A stretch of 64,000 nt of DNA from the NCBI GenBank assembly GCA_024434165.1, contig QMIW01000022.1, forward strand, positions 27,692 to 91,691. Direction: 5' to 3'. Under the pieces are notes generated by a model, which was not told the origin of the DNA, ran no database searches, and saw nothing but the letters and a program-made list of their open reading frames with translations. The DNA is from Chloroflexota bacterium (GTDB taxonomy: Bacteria; Chloroflexota; Anaerolineae; Anaerolineales; Villigracilaceae). The position numbers and the translations under genes were made by a program. Below, piece by piece: positions 34,998 to 43,334 of this stretch (its first letter is position 1; every line of letters starts with the position of its first letter).

Positions 34998-35072
34998 GCC
35001 CTCACCCTGTCCTCTCCCATCGGGAGAGGGGGAAGTCATCCCAGAATATATAACCTTGTTTGGGGTGAGGGA
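34998..35072. repeat. Palindromic repeat related to the mutS insertion
   Basis: CCTCTCCCATCGGGAGAGG forms a hairpin, and CCCTCACCC on the left matches GGGGTGAGGG on the right in inverted orientation. The same sequence style (CTCTCCC...GGGAGAG with GTGAGGG) occurs inside mutS at 59337-59376. Confidence 0.55.
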
Positions 35073-35106
35073 AGCCTCTTGAAACCAAGGCAGCAACTCG
35101 GGTTAT

Positions 35107-35631
35107 TTAACTTGCAAACCCCAACGGCATGGATGTATCTCCGCCGGATATGCCATATTCCAGAATATCCTTCTCCCGGCTCGGATATGATTTCAACAAT
35201 TCCTCCTGCGTACCGCCGGCGAAAATATCGTCTGTAAAGCCGGGCGCCAGGGTACAGCCGAAGAGGGAATAGCGACCGCCTTCCACGCAATGACCCGCCT
35301 GCCAGACCCCGGCGGGTATCACAAACTGCACGTGCTGTCCCTTGAGCGGGTCGTTTCCCAGAATCACATCGCGGCTGGAACCATCGGGGCAAAGCAGAAT
35401 CAGCCTCAACGGGTCGCCGCCGTAGAAGTGCCACATTTCGTCAATCGCCAGTTTGTGGAAACAGGAAACACTGCGCGGCTCATGACAGTACATCCCGATC
35501 ATGCCCGTCCCATACGGCTTGCCGTTCGGCAGGCTCTCCGGCGAGCGATACGTGCCGACGAACAATGTCCCTTCCACCGGCAGGGGGCGAAACTTGAAAT
35601 GCTCGATCAGCGCTTTAACTTCACTGTCCAT
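35107..35631 (-). CDS. DUF985 cupin family protein
   Basis: 174 residues, small cupin. Family features: PVEGTLFVGTYRS, FHKLAIDEMWHFYGGDPLRL, LGNDPLKGQHVQFVIPAGVWQAG and GCTLAPGFTDDIF. The fold is a beta-barrel; DUF985 members have been linked to epimerase-like and metal-binding roles, but none can be assigned here. AGGAGG precedes the ATG, and the gene starts nine bases after the upstream YbaK-family gene, so the two are cotranscribed. Confidence 0.88.
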   Translation of the reverse strand: MDSEVKALIEHFKFRPLPVEGTLFVGTYRSPESLPNGKPYGTGMIGMYCHEPRSVSCFHKLAIDEMWHFYGGDPLRLILLCPDGSSRDVILGNDPLKGQHVQFVIPAGVWQAGHCVEGGRYSLFGCTLAPGFTDDIFAGGTQEELLKSYPSREKDILEYGISGGDTSMPLGFAS

Positions 35632-35639
35632 TCTTCCTC

Positions 35640-36161
35640 CTATTGTCTTCTGCCGCCGCCTTCCCTTATCCCTCTCTCGACCGGTTTCTCTCGATCCGTC
35701 AGATTTACCACAATCGCATTACTGGCTTTGATCAAATTCTCCGGCGTAATCATAATCTCCTCGCCCCATTGCCCCGCGCCTGTGCCGAGGATGGGCTCGC
35801 CCACAAGACTCGCTTCGAGAAAGGTGCGAAAGCCTTCCGGCTGCCAGCCGAAGGCGGGAATCGAGCCGATGACGTAACCGGTCACTTCCTTCACTCGTTC
35901 CGGCGGAGCCATCTGGATGTTGCGCGAGCCAATGGCTTTCTTCAGGCTGCCCGAAATCGCATTCTGGTCGCCGCCGAGCATCACCAGCACACACTCGCCC
36001 GTATCCACCACCTGAAAGATGAGCGTCTTGACCGCCTGCCGTTCGGGAAAGCCGAGCGCTTTGGCGGCGTTCGCCGCGCCTTTTTCGGTCTCCGGCGGAA
36101 AACTGCGCGCTTCGTAGGGGATGTTGTGTTTATCGAGGTGAAGATGGGCTTGAAGTTTCAT
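35640..36161 (-). CDS. YbaK/EbsC-type aminoacyl-tRNA deacylase
   Basis: 173 residues. The YbaK/ProX fold shows in AVKTLIFQVVDTGECVLVMLGGDQ (with the conserved Lys46-like residue), GYVIGSIPAFGW (the GXXXP motif region) and the C-terminal strand EIMITPENLIK. These proteins hydrolyse mischarged tRNAs such as Cys- or Ala-tRNA-Pro. Specificity is unknown. It starts three bases after a DMT transporter gene and precedes the DUF985 gene in one operon. Confidence 0.9.
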   Translation of the reverse strand: MKLQAHLHLDKHNIPYEARSFPPETEKGAANAAKALGFPERQAVKTLIFQVVDTGECVLVMLGGDQNAISGSLKKAIGSRNIQMAPPERVKEVTGYVIGSIPAFGWQPEGFRTFLEASLVGEPILGTGAGQWGEEIMITPENLIKASNAIVVNLTDREKPVERGIREGGGRRQ

Positions 36162-36164
36162 GCG

Positions 36165-37097
36165 TTACTCGCTTTTCTGTTTTCGGGAGGATGCCAGGAT
36201 AATGCCTGCCAGGATGAATACGCCGCCGGCGATGGTTGCGGGGGAGGGTGTTTCACCCAAAATAAAGAACGCCAGAACCGCGCTTCCGACCGGTTCGCCC
36301 AATGTGGTCACTGCCACGAGCGCGGCTGGCAGGTATTTTAATGCCCAATTATAGGTGGAATGTCCGATCAATTGCGGGATGGCGGCAAGCAGGAATATCC
36401 AGCCGTAGGTTTGCGGCGCAAAACCCAACGGCGAACTGCCCGAAGCGAACATGATGATCATCAACACGACTGCCGCAATCCCATACACCAAAAAAATATA
36501 CGGGAGGAGCGGCATTCCCGCCCGCAGTTTTCTGCCGATGATGAGATAGCCGGTCACCGCCCACGCCCCGGCAAGGGCGAGGAAGTTTCCCCACATGGCT
36601 TGACCTTGCAGGATGTCGCCCAACGCCGGGCAGGCGAGACCTCCGTCCCAGACGCACGCATCAGACAACCCGATGATTGCTCCGCCGACCAAAGCCAGCG
36701 CCAGCCCGATGAGGGCTGTCCGCGTGATGTGCTCTCTCAGCAGCATCGGCGAGAGCAGCGCCACCCATAATGGTCCTGTGCTGACGAACACCACCGAACT
36801 CGCCACGCTGGTAAATTCGAGCGACGAAATCCACGTGGCAAAGTGAACGGCGAGGAAAAAGCCCGAGAAAACAGCCAGCAGCATTTCGGTCCGCGTGAGG
36901 CGTTTTAATTCCCCCGGATGGCGGCTCAATGTGATGGGCGCGATCAAAACAGAGGCGAAGGTCAGTCGGAGGGCGGCGATCACAAGCGAAGGCGCTCCAT
37001 CCATTTGTGCAAAACGGATGAAGATGCTCGCCGTCGAAACCGCGAGGATGGCGGCCGCAATGGCGAGGGGAAGCAGGAAACGGGTGCGTGGATTCAT
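36165..37097 (-). CDS. EamA/DMT superfamily transporter
   Basis: 310 residues with ten TM helices and two EamA repeats; the second ends LVAVTTLGEPVGSAVLAFFILGETP. An unusual short Cys-containing insertion (DACVWDGGLACPALGD, near 145-160) lies in the loop between the repeats. Substrate unknown. It is the first gene of a three-gene leftward operon with the YbaK deacylase and the DUF985 cupin. It is only distantly related to the 33209 transporter. Confidence 0.87.
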   Translation of the reverse strand: MNPRTRFLLPLAIAAAILAVSTASIFIRFAQMDGAPSLVIAALRLTFASVLIAPITLSRHPGELKRLTRTEMLLAVFSGFFLAVHFATWISSLEFTSVASSVVFVSTGPLWVALLSPMLLREHITRTALIGLALALVGGAIIGLSDACVWDGGLACPALGDILQGQAMWGNFLALAGAWAVTGYLIIGRKLRAGMPLLPYIFLVYGIAAVVLMIIMFASGSSPLGFAPQTYGWIFLLAAIPQLIGHSTYNWALKYLPAALVAVTTLGEPVGSAVLAFFILGETPSPATIAGGVFILAGIILASSRKQKSE

Positions 37098-37160
37098 GAT
37101 GCCGCCGAGTTTACCGTAAAGTTAGTTTATTAGATATTTGTATAAAAATTCCATTTTATC

Positions 37161-37189
37161 TTGCGCCTTGCCGGGATGCGGGTTAAAAT
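37161..37189 (+). promoter_or_regulatory. Superoxide dismutase promoter
   Basis: TTGCGC (37161-37166), 17-base spacer and TAAAAT (37184-37189), 46 bases upstream of the ATG. Confidence 0.5.
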
Positions 37190-37235
37190 CAAAAATAACG
37201 TTTTCATCCATCAACCAACTCAAAGGAGACTCCCC

Positions 37236-37841
37236 ATGGCTTTTGAACTGCCCAAACTTCCTTATGCCTATGATGCGCTCGAGCCGCACATTGACGCGCG
37301 CACCATGGAAATCCATCACACCAAGCACCACCAGGCGTACATTACCAATCTCAACGGCGCCATCGAAAAGACGCCCGAACTCGCGGGCAAATCGCTCGAA
37401 GAACTGCTCGGCAATTTGAACGCCGTACCCGAAAGCGTCCGCACCGTTGTCCGCAATCATGGCGGCGGGACGTATAACCACAACCTGTTCTGGGAGATCA
37501 TGGGTCCCAAGTCGGGCGGCGAACCGAAAGGCGACCTGCTCAAAGCCATCGAGGCATCCTTCAAATCGTTCGACGCGTTCAAATCGGAATTCACAACCGC
37601 CGCTGCCACCCGCTTTGGCTCCGGCTGGGCGTGGCTTGTGAAGAAAGGCGGCGGCTTGGCAGTGGTCTCGACCGCCAACCAGGATACACCTCTTTCCGAC
37701 GGCTTGACTCCCATTCTCGGCATTGACGTGTGGGAACATGCCTATTACCTGAACTACCAAAACCGCCGCCCCGACTACATCGCCGCCTGGTGGAACGTGG
37801 TCAATTGGGATGCGGTTGCCGCAAAATACGCCGCGAAATAA
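37236..37841 (+). CDS. sodA: Superoxide dismutase (Mn/Fe family)
   Basis: 201 residues. Metal ligands: His27 (MEIHHTKHH), His82 (TYNHNLFW), and Asp and His in [15 protein letters not shown]. The GSGWAWLV and ANQDTPL motifs are present; Gln-Asp in ANQDTP is the pattern of Mn-type enzymes, although metal choice cannot be fixed from sequence. It removes superoxide in the cytoplasm, suggesting oxygen exposure. AAAGGAG is placed nine bases before the ATG. A terminator follows. Confidence 0.94.
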   Translation: MAFELPKLPYAYDALEPHIDARTMEIHHTKHHQAYITNLNGAIEKTPELAGKSLEELLGNLNAVPESVRTVVRNHGGGTYNHNLFWEIMGPKSGGEPKGDLLKAIEASFKSFDAFKSEFTTAAATRFGSGWAWLVKKGGGLAVVSTANQDTPLSDGLTPILGIDVWEHAYYLNYQNRRPDYIAAWWNVVNWDAVAAKYAAK

Positions 37842-37858
37842 TCTACCCTACGGTCCTC

Positions 37859-37894
37859 AACCCCGCAGAACGCCTGCGGGGTTGTTTGTTTTTC
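37859..37894 (+). terminator. Terminator after the superoxide dismutase gene
   Basis: A 10-bp stem AACCCCGCAG/CTGCGGGGTT with a five-base loop and the tail GTTTGTTTTTC. Confidence 0.85.
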
Positions 37895-37898
37895 AGTC

Positions 37899-37926
37899 TT
37901 GCCACGCGGATAAACATAGTTATAAT
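37899..37926 (+). promoter_or_regulatory. Ferredoxin promoter
   Basis: TTGCCA (37899-37904), 16-base spacer and a perfect TATAAT (37921-37926), 43 bases upstream of the ATG. Confidence 0.65.
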
Positions 37927-37969
37927 TGTCATATCACGTTTGTCCATCATCCCACAAGGAGAAAATAAC

Positions 37970-38383
37970 ATGACTCACATTATTACAAGCCTGTGCGTGC
38001 GCGACCGCGGCTGCATCGAAGTCTGCCCGGTGGAATGCATTGTCCCCGGCAATCCTGTGAATGAATACCCGCTCGTCTACATTGACCCGGACACCTGCAT
38101 TGACTGCGGCGCGTGTGTTCCCGAGTGCCCCTATTCCGCCATCTTCCCCGAAGATGAAGTCCCCTCGGCATACACCGCCAAGGGCGGCGAGTACATCAAC
38201 AAACTCGGACTTACCGGACATTTTGAAGGCACGAACCATCACGGCAAGCAGGTGGTGCTGGAAACCACCCGTCAGTTGACCGCCGGCGAGGTTGTGGACC
38301 TTACACCGGATACCCAACTCAACTACGACTTCTTCAAGAGCGGTCCCGGCTACTCCGCGAAGGATAACGATACCGGCATGTAA
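37970..38383 (+). CDS. 2[4Fe-4S]-type ferredoxin with one Asp-ligated cluster motif
   Basis: 137 residues. The second motif CIDCGACVPECP is the canonical CxxCxxCxxxCP. The first reads CVRDRGCIEVCP: the second Cys is Asp12, as in Pyrococcus furiosus ferredoxin, where Asp can ligate a [4Fe-4S] or give way to a [3Fe-4S] cluster. The C-terminal 75 residues are an extension without cysteines (EGTNHHGKQVVLETTRQLTA). It should carry low-potential electrons in the cytoplasm. AAGGAG upstream, own promoter and terminator. Confidence 0.9.
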   Translation: MTHIITSLCVRDRGCIEVCPVECIVPGNPVNEYPLVYIDPDTCIDCGACVPECPYSAIFPEDEVPSAYTAKGGEYINKLGLTGHFEGTNHHGKQVVLETTRQLTAGEVVDLTPDTQLNYDFFKSGPGYSAKDNDTGM

Positions 38384-38392
38384 TGGATGGAC

Positions 38393-38423
38393 AAAAGGTC
38401 AGGCGAAACCGCCTGACCTTTTT
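38393..38423. terminator. Bidirectional terminator
   Basis: A 13-bp perfect stem (38393-38405 with 38410-38422) with a four-base loop and A/T runs on both sides. It separates the convergent ferredoxin and SEDS-PBP genes. Confidence 0.85.
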
Positions 38424-38436
38424 GATTCCATCGAAG

Positions 38437-40854
38437 TCACTGGCTTAATGCAACATCCAAAAGTCTTTCCCCAATGATCTCCGCCAGGTGAATATTGTTT
38501 TCTTCCAAAGCCACCACCAGGGCAAGCGGCGTTCCCCGCCAAGGCGGCAGGGTTCCCGCCAGCAGCCAGGCGACAGGTTCTTCGTCCCCCTCTGCCCGTG
38601 CGAGATAACTCCAATAGGGCATCCCTTCCTGGATGAAGGACACAGCCGCTTCATCCGCCGCCTGGGGTTCAAGCACCTTTCTGGACCGACCCAACGCCGG
38701 GAGCACCACCCATCCCTGTTCGCGTGTGTTCACCGCCGTTGCGATTCTGGGCGCAGGCGCAACTCCGTGATTGCTCAAGACAGCGGCGGCGAGCGCGACC
38801 TGCAGCGGACTTAACCTCAGGCTGTCGGCATTTCCCTGCGCGTCGAACGAGACAGGCATGTTGATCGCGGGCGCTTCAAAAAACCCCAATCTTTCATAAA
38901 GTTGATTGCGCTCCATCGCGCTCGGTTGATCCTCTCCGAATTCCGCCATGAATAACGGCAGGCTCGCTGCCCCGATGGGATAGAGTCCTTGTGTGGCGCG
39001 GTTGAGCAGGGGAGCGTTCTCATCCCGTACGAGGACTTCTCCATTTTCGTCCAATTCGTTTGGGTCGAAGGCGGGGTGAGACGCCATCACGATGATTTCG
39101 CCGGTCTCCGCGTTCATCAGGATGACCGAGCCCTGACGATTGCCAAGCAGGCGGTCTGCCTCGGCTTGAAGGACCAGATCAATACTGAGGCGGACGTCCA
39201 ACCCGGGGGGAGGGGTTCCGTAAATCAGTTGATTCCACAAAACGAGGCTGGTCGGGTTTCCCTGCAAGCCGCGCAGGTAATCGTCGAGGCTGGCTTCGAT
39301 GCCAGCCTGTCCATAGACGGGGTGCGTGTAGCCAACTACGGGAGCAAGGTCGGGATATTTGTAAACACGCAGGTATGAACCGCTTTCCCCTTCGGTCACG
39401 TTGATGGGGCGGTTGTTTTTATCCAATATCTGACCGCGCGGAACGTAACGGTCGGCGATGGCGCGGCGTGGGTTGTCGGTGCGGCTCAACAGGTCGGGTC
39501 CGCGCACGATTGCCCACCAGGCTGTGGTCAGGGCGCAGGCGGCAAACCCCAGCGCGAGCGCGCCGCCCAGCATGGAGTAGGGTCTGGGGTCGCGCAGTTC
39601 GGCGGGTTCGTTTTCCTCTGCATTGCTGATTGCAAGCAGGAGAAACAGGGCAATGTATGAAGTCAGCAGGGAGGAGCCGCCGTACGAAACGAACGGCAGG
39701 GTCACGCCGGTGAGGGGAAGCAGGCGCACGTTACCGCCGATGATGAGCAGGCTTTGAGCGCCGAGATATGTCACGATGCCTGCAGCGAGGTAGCGTTTGA
39801 ACCGGTCTGTGGCGCGCAGGGAGGCGATCAGCCCCCGGGCGGCGATCACCCAAATGGCGGCGATCAACCCCAGGGTCCCGATCAGACCCGTTTCTTCCGC
39901 GATGGCGGCGTAGATAAAATCCGAGATCGCAACCGGAACCAACAGCGGACTCCCAATCCCCAATCCCCTCCCGATGGTGCCGCCGTTTGCCACCGCCAGC
40001 AGTGATTGGACGATCTGGTAGGAGTTGCCGGTGGGGTCGTCCCAGGGGTTGAGCCAGCCCACAATGCGGATGTGAACGATGTCTATCAGGAAATATCCAA
40101 AAAGGAGCGCGAGCGAAAGCAAACCGACAGCCGAAAGAAGAATTCGCCGCCTGCCGGTTGCGATGAAGATCATGACGGTGAAGATGGTGATAAAAATGGA
40201 GGCTGTGCCGAGATCGCGCTGGACGATCAAAAGCAGCAGCGCCAGGCCCGTAAGCGCAAGTGTTGGAATGAGCAATGGGAATGAAAGCAGGCGGAGGCTG
40301 GCGCGGTCGGCGAGATAGGCGGAAAGATAGATGACCAGCAAGACCTTGAGCGCTTCGGAAGGCTGGAAGTACACGCCGCAGCAGCCCAGCCAGAGCTGCG
40401 GCCCCACTCCAAGCGGGTTTGTGCCGAAGATCAATGTCAACGCGGTGATGAGCAGACCGCCGCCCAAAATCAGATATTTATAGCGGCGCAGAAAATTGAA
40501 GTTTGGAACGATGCGCAGGGCAAGGATGAAAACAAACACGCTGATTCCCAGCCAGATGATCTGCCGGATGCCAAAGGCTTCGTCCAGCCGCCAGATGGTA
40601 AGCACACCCCAGCCGTTCAACAGCGCCGCGGCAGGCAGAATGTATGGGTCTCGTTCGGGCAGGTACCTGACGGTGGCGCGGTGCGCCAAAAGCGTGAACG
40701 CCCCCCAGGCAAGGAAGCCGACCCAATGCGCCAGCCTGTAATCCACCTCCCAGGAGCGCTCCCGCACTGCGGGGGCGAGCGTGAGAATCGCGGCTTGGAC
40801 GAACAGGAACAGCGCCGCCCATTTTATCAGGCGGATTTGAGTTTGATCGTTCAT
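38437..40854 (-). CDS. SEDS (RodA/FtsW) glycosyltransferase fused to a degenerate class B PBP
   Basis: About 805 residues. Residues 1-425 have ten or more TM helices and SEDS motifs: VGPQLWLGCCGVYFQPSE, GWLNPWDDP with the catalytic Asp region, QSLLAVANGGTIGRGLGIG and LPFVSYGGSSLL. From about 440 the sequence matches class B PBPs: DRYVPRGQILDKNNRPI, VVGYTHPVYGQAGIEASLDDYLRG, DLVLQAEADRLL and GSVILMNAETGEIIVMASHP. The transpeptidase motifs are lost: the SxxK site reads YPIGAASLPL, and KTG reads LLAGT. Peptidoglycan polymerisation should remain, with the PBP part as activator. It lies in an operon after mtnP and two FHA genes. ATG 40854 is preferred to TTG 40860. Confidence 0.88.
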   Translation of the reverse strand: MNDQTQIRLIKWAALFLFVQAAILTLAPAVRERSWEVDYRLAHWVGFLAWGAFTLLAHRATVRYLPERDPYILPAAALLNGWGVLTIWRLDEAFGIRQIIWLGISVFVFILALRIVPNFNFLRRYKYLILGGGLLITALTLIFGTNPLGVGPQLWLGCCGVYFQPSEALKVLLVIYLSAYLADRASLRLLSFPLLIPTLALTGLALLLLIVQRDLGTASIFITIFTVMIFIATGRRRILLSAVGLLSLALLFGYFLIDIVHIRIVGWLNPWDDPTGNSYQIVQSLLAVANGGTIGRGLGIGSPLLVPVAISDFIYAAIAEETGLIGTLGLIAAIWVIAARGLIASLRATDRFKRYLAAGIVTYLGAQSLLIIGGNVRLLPLTGVTLPFVSYGGSSLLTSYIALFLLLAISNAEENEPAELRDPRPYSMLGGALALGFAACALTTAWWAIVRGPDLLSRTDNPRRAIADRYVPRGQILDKNNRPINVTEGESGSYLRVYKYPDLAPVVGYTHPVYGQAGIEASLDDYLRGLQGNPTSLVLWNQLIYGTPPPGLDVRLSIDLVLQAEADRLLGNRQGSVILMNAETGEIIVMASHPAFDPNELDENGEVLVRDENAPLLNRATQGLYPIGAASLPLFMAEFGEDQPSAMERNQLYERLGFFEAPAINMPVSFDAQGNADSLRLSPLQVALAAAVLSNHGVAPAPRIATAVNTREQGWVVLPALGRSRKVLEPQAADEAAVSFIQEGMPYWSYLARAEGDEEPVAWLLAGTLPPWRGTPLALVVALEENNIHLAEIIGERLLDVALSQ

Positions 40855-40902
40855 TTCCAATGGCGCTTCATCATGGAAGAGTTTGGAGGCTGCCGGAAGC
40901 GG

Positions 40903-41766
40903 CTATTTGTAGTACTTCCCAACCAGCGGACGGAGTTTTTCGAGCGTCTCCGCAGGAATGACCTTCGGGTCGGTGATCAGGGCGGTGGAGAGGGCGCTTT
41001 CGCAGTTGCAGGACCGCTCCGGTTTGATGTTCCGCACCAGGCTGCGGATGGCTTCCTGGGCGATCTCGGTATTCTTGTTGAGCGTCTGGATGACCATTTC
41101 CACGGTCACCGGCGATTCGGTCACATGCCACACGTCATAGTCTGTGACGTGCGCCATAATGGCGTAACACATCTCCGCTTCGCGGGCGAGGAACGCCTCC
41201 GGCGAGGCGGTCATACCGATGATGGACATGCCCCAGCTGCGGTAGGTGTGCGATTCGGCTTTTGTCGAAAAGCGGGGACCTTCGATTGTGATGAAGTTCC
41301 CGCCGCAATGCGCCGCCGCCCCGGTCGCGCGGACGGCTGACTCCAACTGCCCGGAAAGGTCGCCGCAAAACGGGTCCGCCACGCTGACGTGCGCGACCAG
41401 CCCCTCGCCGAAGAACGTGCGCGCGCGGCTGTGGGTGAAGTCGAAGATGTTGTCGGGGATGACGATGTGTCCCGGCGCATAATCCTCGCGCAGGGAGCCG
41501 CACGCGCTGATGCTGATGATCCGCTCCACACCCAGCGATTTCAACGCGTAGATGTTCGCGCGATACGGCACTTCGGTGGGCGTGATGTGATGTCCGATTC
41601 CGTGCCGCGCAAGGAAGGCGATGCGTTTTCCCTCCAAAGTTCCAATCGTAATGGGCGCGCTCGGCTTTCCGAACGGGGTGTCGGGCGCGACGGTTTCTGC
41701 CGCTTCGAGTCCTTTCATGTGATACAAGCCCGATCCGCCAATGATGGCAATGGAAGCCTTGTTCAT
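40903..41766 (-). CDS. mtnP: S-methyl-5'-thioadenosine phosphorylase
   Basis: 287 residues, PNP/UDP phosphorylase fold of the MTAP type: IIGGSGLYHM (phosphate loop), ARHGIGHHITPTEVPYRAN, SACGSLREDYAPG, DFTHSRARTFF and TIEGPRFSTKAES, MTASPEAFLAREAEMCYA. It cleaves methylthioadenosine to adenine and methylthioribose-1-phosphate in methionine salvage. Its ATG overlaps the stop of the FHA-domain gene as ATGA, so it is translated with the wall-regulation genes although functionally distinct from them. Confidence 0.94.
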   Translation of the reverse strand: MNKASIAIIGGSGLYHMKGLEAAETVAPDTPFGKPSAPITIGTLEGKRIAFLARHGIGHHITPTEVPYRANIYALKSLGVERIISISACGSLREDYAPGHIVIPDNIFDFTHSRARTFFGEGLVAHVSVADPFCGDLSGQLESAVRATGAAAHCGGNFITIEGPRFSTKAESHTYRSWGMSIIGMTASPEAFLAREAEMCYAIMAHVTDYDVWHVTESPVTVEMVIQTLNKNTEIAQEAIRSLVRNIKPERSCNCESALSTALITDPKVIPAETLEKLRPLVGKYYK

Positions 41767-42236
41767 GATCTTCTTTTCTCCAGTCTTTGGGTTGGTTCGA
41801 TGATCACGTTTTCAGAGAGACTGATGCCCAGCCGCGTGGCTCCGCACCGAATCTCATCACCGGAGGTGATGACGGTTGGCATGGTGATGACGGTTTCGTT
41901 CAACAGCGTCCCATTGGTCGAAGCCAGGTCTTCCAGCCACCATTGCCCGTGATGATAGATCAACTGTGCATGGCGGGCGGAAACGGTATCGTCCAGAAGC
42001 GGGACATCGCAGCCGGGATCGCGCCCAAGCGTGATTTCCGGCTGGGCAAAATGTTTGAGCGTGGCGCTTCCGCCTTCGTTCCGAATCAGGATGCTGATTC
42101 CCGGAACCCGGCGGTTGGCAAGCGTATAGCTTTGCCGCTGGATATCCCGGTACAGGTAATACAGAATCCACCCAAGAAAACCGTATAAAGCCAGGGCGGT
42201 GACGAACCGCAAAGCCAATACGATGGGTCCGCTCAT
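41763..42236 (-). CDS. Membrane-anchored FHA-domain protein (FhaB-like)
   Basis: 157 residues. One N-terminal TM helix (about 7-29) is followed by an FHA domain (about 60-150): ITLGRDPGCDVPLLDDTVSARHAQL and WWLEDLASTNGTLLN carry the Gly-Arg, Ser-x-x-His and Asn residues that bind phosphothreonine. It resembles mycobacterial FhaB (FipA). It should recruit Thr-phosphorylated partners at the membrane. It overlaps both neighbours by four bases. Confidence 0.9.
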   Translation of the reverse strand: MSGPIVLALRFVTALALYGFLGWILYYLYRDIQRQSYTLANRRVPGISILIRNEGGSATLKHFAQPEITLGRDPGCDVPLLDDTVSARHAQLIYHHGQWWLEDLASTNGTLLNETVITMPTVITSGDEIRCGATRLGISLSENVIIEPTQRLEKRRS

Positions 42237-43051
42237 TTCTTGTTGAGTTTGGCTGTGGAATGTTCTTTCAGAATGGCTGTCGGGCGTTCCGAGGCGATAT
42301 TCGGCAGCGGACTTGTATCCTTCAAGTCCGTGCGCGGAGGCGGGTTATCCTGCCCGAAGATCAACGCCACGCCCGCCAGTGAGATGACATCCCCCGGATA
42401 CAACACGCTCTGGCTCGTGCGCTGCCCGTTGACAAACGTCCCGCCGGTCGAATTCAGGTCGAAGACAACGTACCGTCCCTTGATGGCGCGCAGTTGGGCA
42501 TGATTGCGGGATACGCGCGGGTCGTCAATCGTCAGCTGATTATCCAGCCTCCTGCCGATGTTGATGACGGGCAGGGTAAGCGGGAACACCTTGACCCCCT
42601 CCACGATTAGAAATGCGTTTTCCGGTATGGCTTCGCTTTCGCCCAGGCTGCCGGTATCGAGGGGAGTTGCATTTGTCTCTGACATAGAATCTATCCGGTG
42701 GGATGCCACGATTTCTGCATCGTTTGGTTGAATCCGCTCGTCTGACGATACGGAGATGGTGGGAGACATTGTAAATCGAAGCCCAGCCTCCTGCGCAACA
42801 GTCGTAATCGAATGCAACAATATTGCAAGTATTTTCTGGTCCTGCCATTGCACGGCGGTAATCGGGTGCATGATCAGGGTGTAAACATCCGGCGCCGTCG
42901 AAACGCCGTTTTGGACCGCCAGTGAATTCTGCTGAATGACCGCCGCAAGTTTTTGGACGATGATATCTTCCACTTTCCTGCCCGGCAGTGCGTTCAGCAA
43001 ATCAACCTCGATCAGGTTCTGGAGGCGAGCCTCGATTTCTTTTAAATTCAT
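42233..43051 (-). CDS. FhaA-like protein (DUF3662 + FHA)
   Basis: 272 residues. The N-terminal 110 residues match the FhaA N-terminal domain (LIEVDLLNALPGRKVEDIIVQKL, YTLIMHP). A low-complexity linker follows, then an FHA domain at about 165-240 (INIGRRLDNQLTIDDPRVSRNHAQL, DLNSTGGTFVNG). In Mycobacterium, FhaA binds the phosphorylated pseudokinase MviN and its gene sits with fhaB, rodA and pbpA. Here the same set appears, with mtnP inserted. First gene of the operon, with a -10 TATAAT at 43069-43074. Confidence 0.88.
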   Translation of the reverse strand: MNLKEIEARLQNLIEVDLLNALPGRKVEDIIVQKLAAVIQQNSLAVQNGVSTAPDVYTLIMHPITAVQWQDQKILAILLHSITTVAQEAGLRFTMSPTISVSSDERIQPNDAEIVASHRIDSMSETNATPLDTGSLGESEAIPENAFLIVEGVKVFPLTLPVINIGRRLDNQLTIDDPRVSRNHAQLRAIKGRYVVFDLNSTGGTFVNGQRTSQSVLYPGDVISLAGVALIFGQDNPPPRTDLKDTSPLPNIASERPTAILKEHSTAKLNKK

Positions 43052-43068
43052 AAAAACACTCTGGAGGA

Positions 43069-43074
43069 ATTATA
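43069..43074 (-). promoter_or_regulatory. -10 box of the FHA/SEDS operon
   Basis: TATAAT on the - strand, 17 bases before the ATG at 43051, giving a leader of only about ten bases. Confidence 0.5.
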
Positions 43075-43130
43075 GAGTGTGCATGACATTTTCGCAAGCC
43101 CGACCCTTGCAAGAACCCATCCAAATAGAT

Positions 43131-43206
43131 CTGGAGTCAGCCGGCTCGCTGGCGTATTCTGGGAGCAAATTCCCTGATTTCATGACAAAATGGACTACTC
43201 GGATGG
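43131..43206. repeat. Dispersed repeat, copy 1
   Basis: Starts CTGGAGTCAGCCGGCTCGCT and is closely similar to 45258-45334 over about 75 bases. The GCC[G/A]GCTCGCTGGC core can fold into a hairpin. It occupies the non-coding stretch between the FHA operon and the zinc-ribbon gene; nothing else is recognised in 43075-43334. Confidence 0.7.
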
Positions 43207-43334
43207 ATTCTAAGTCGGGCTGGTCGCCCAGATATGGGTATGCAGCCTGGCGGCACTGGGTTTCGGGGATCTGACGGGTTGAAAACCAGCCCTGCAAATA
43301 TTGTGCAGGCGAATGATCGCCGCATACCGTCTGT

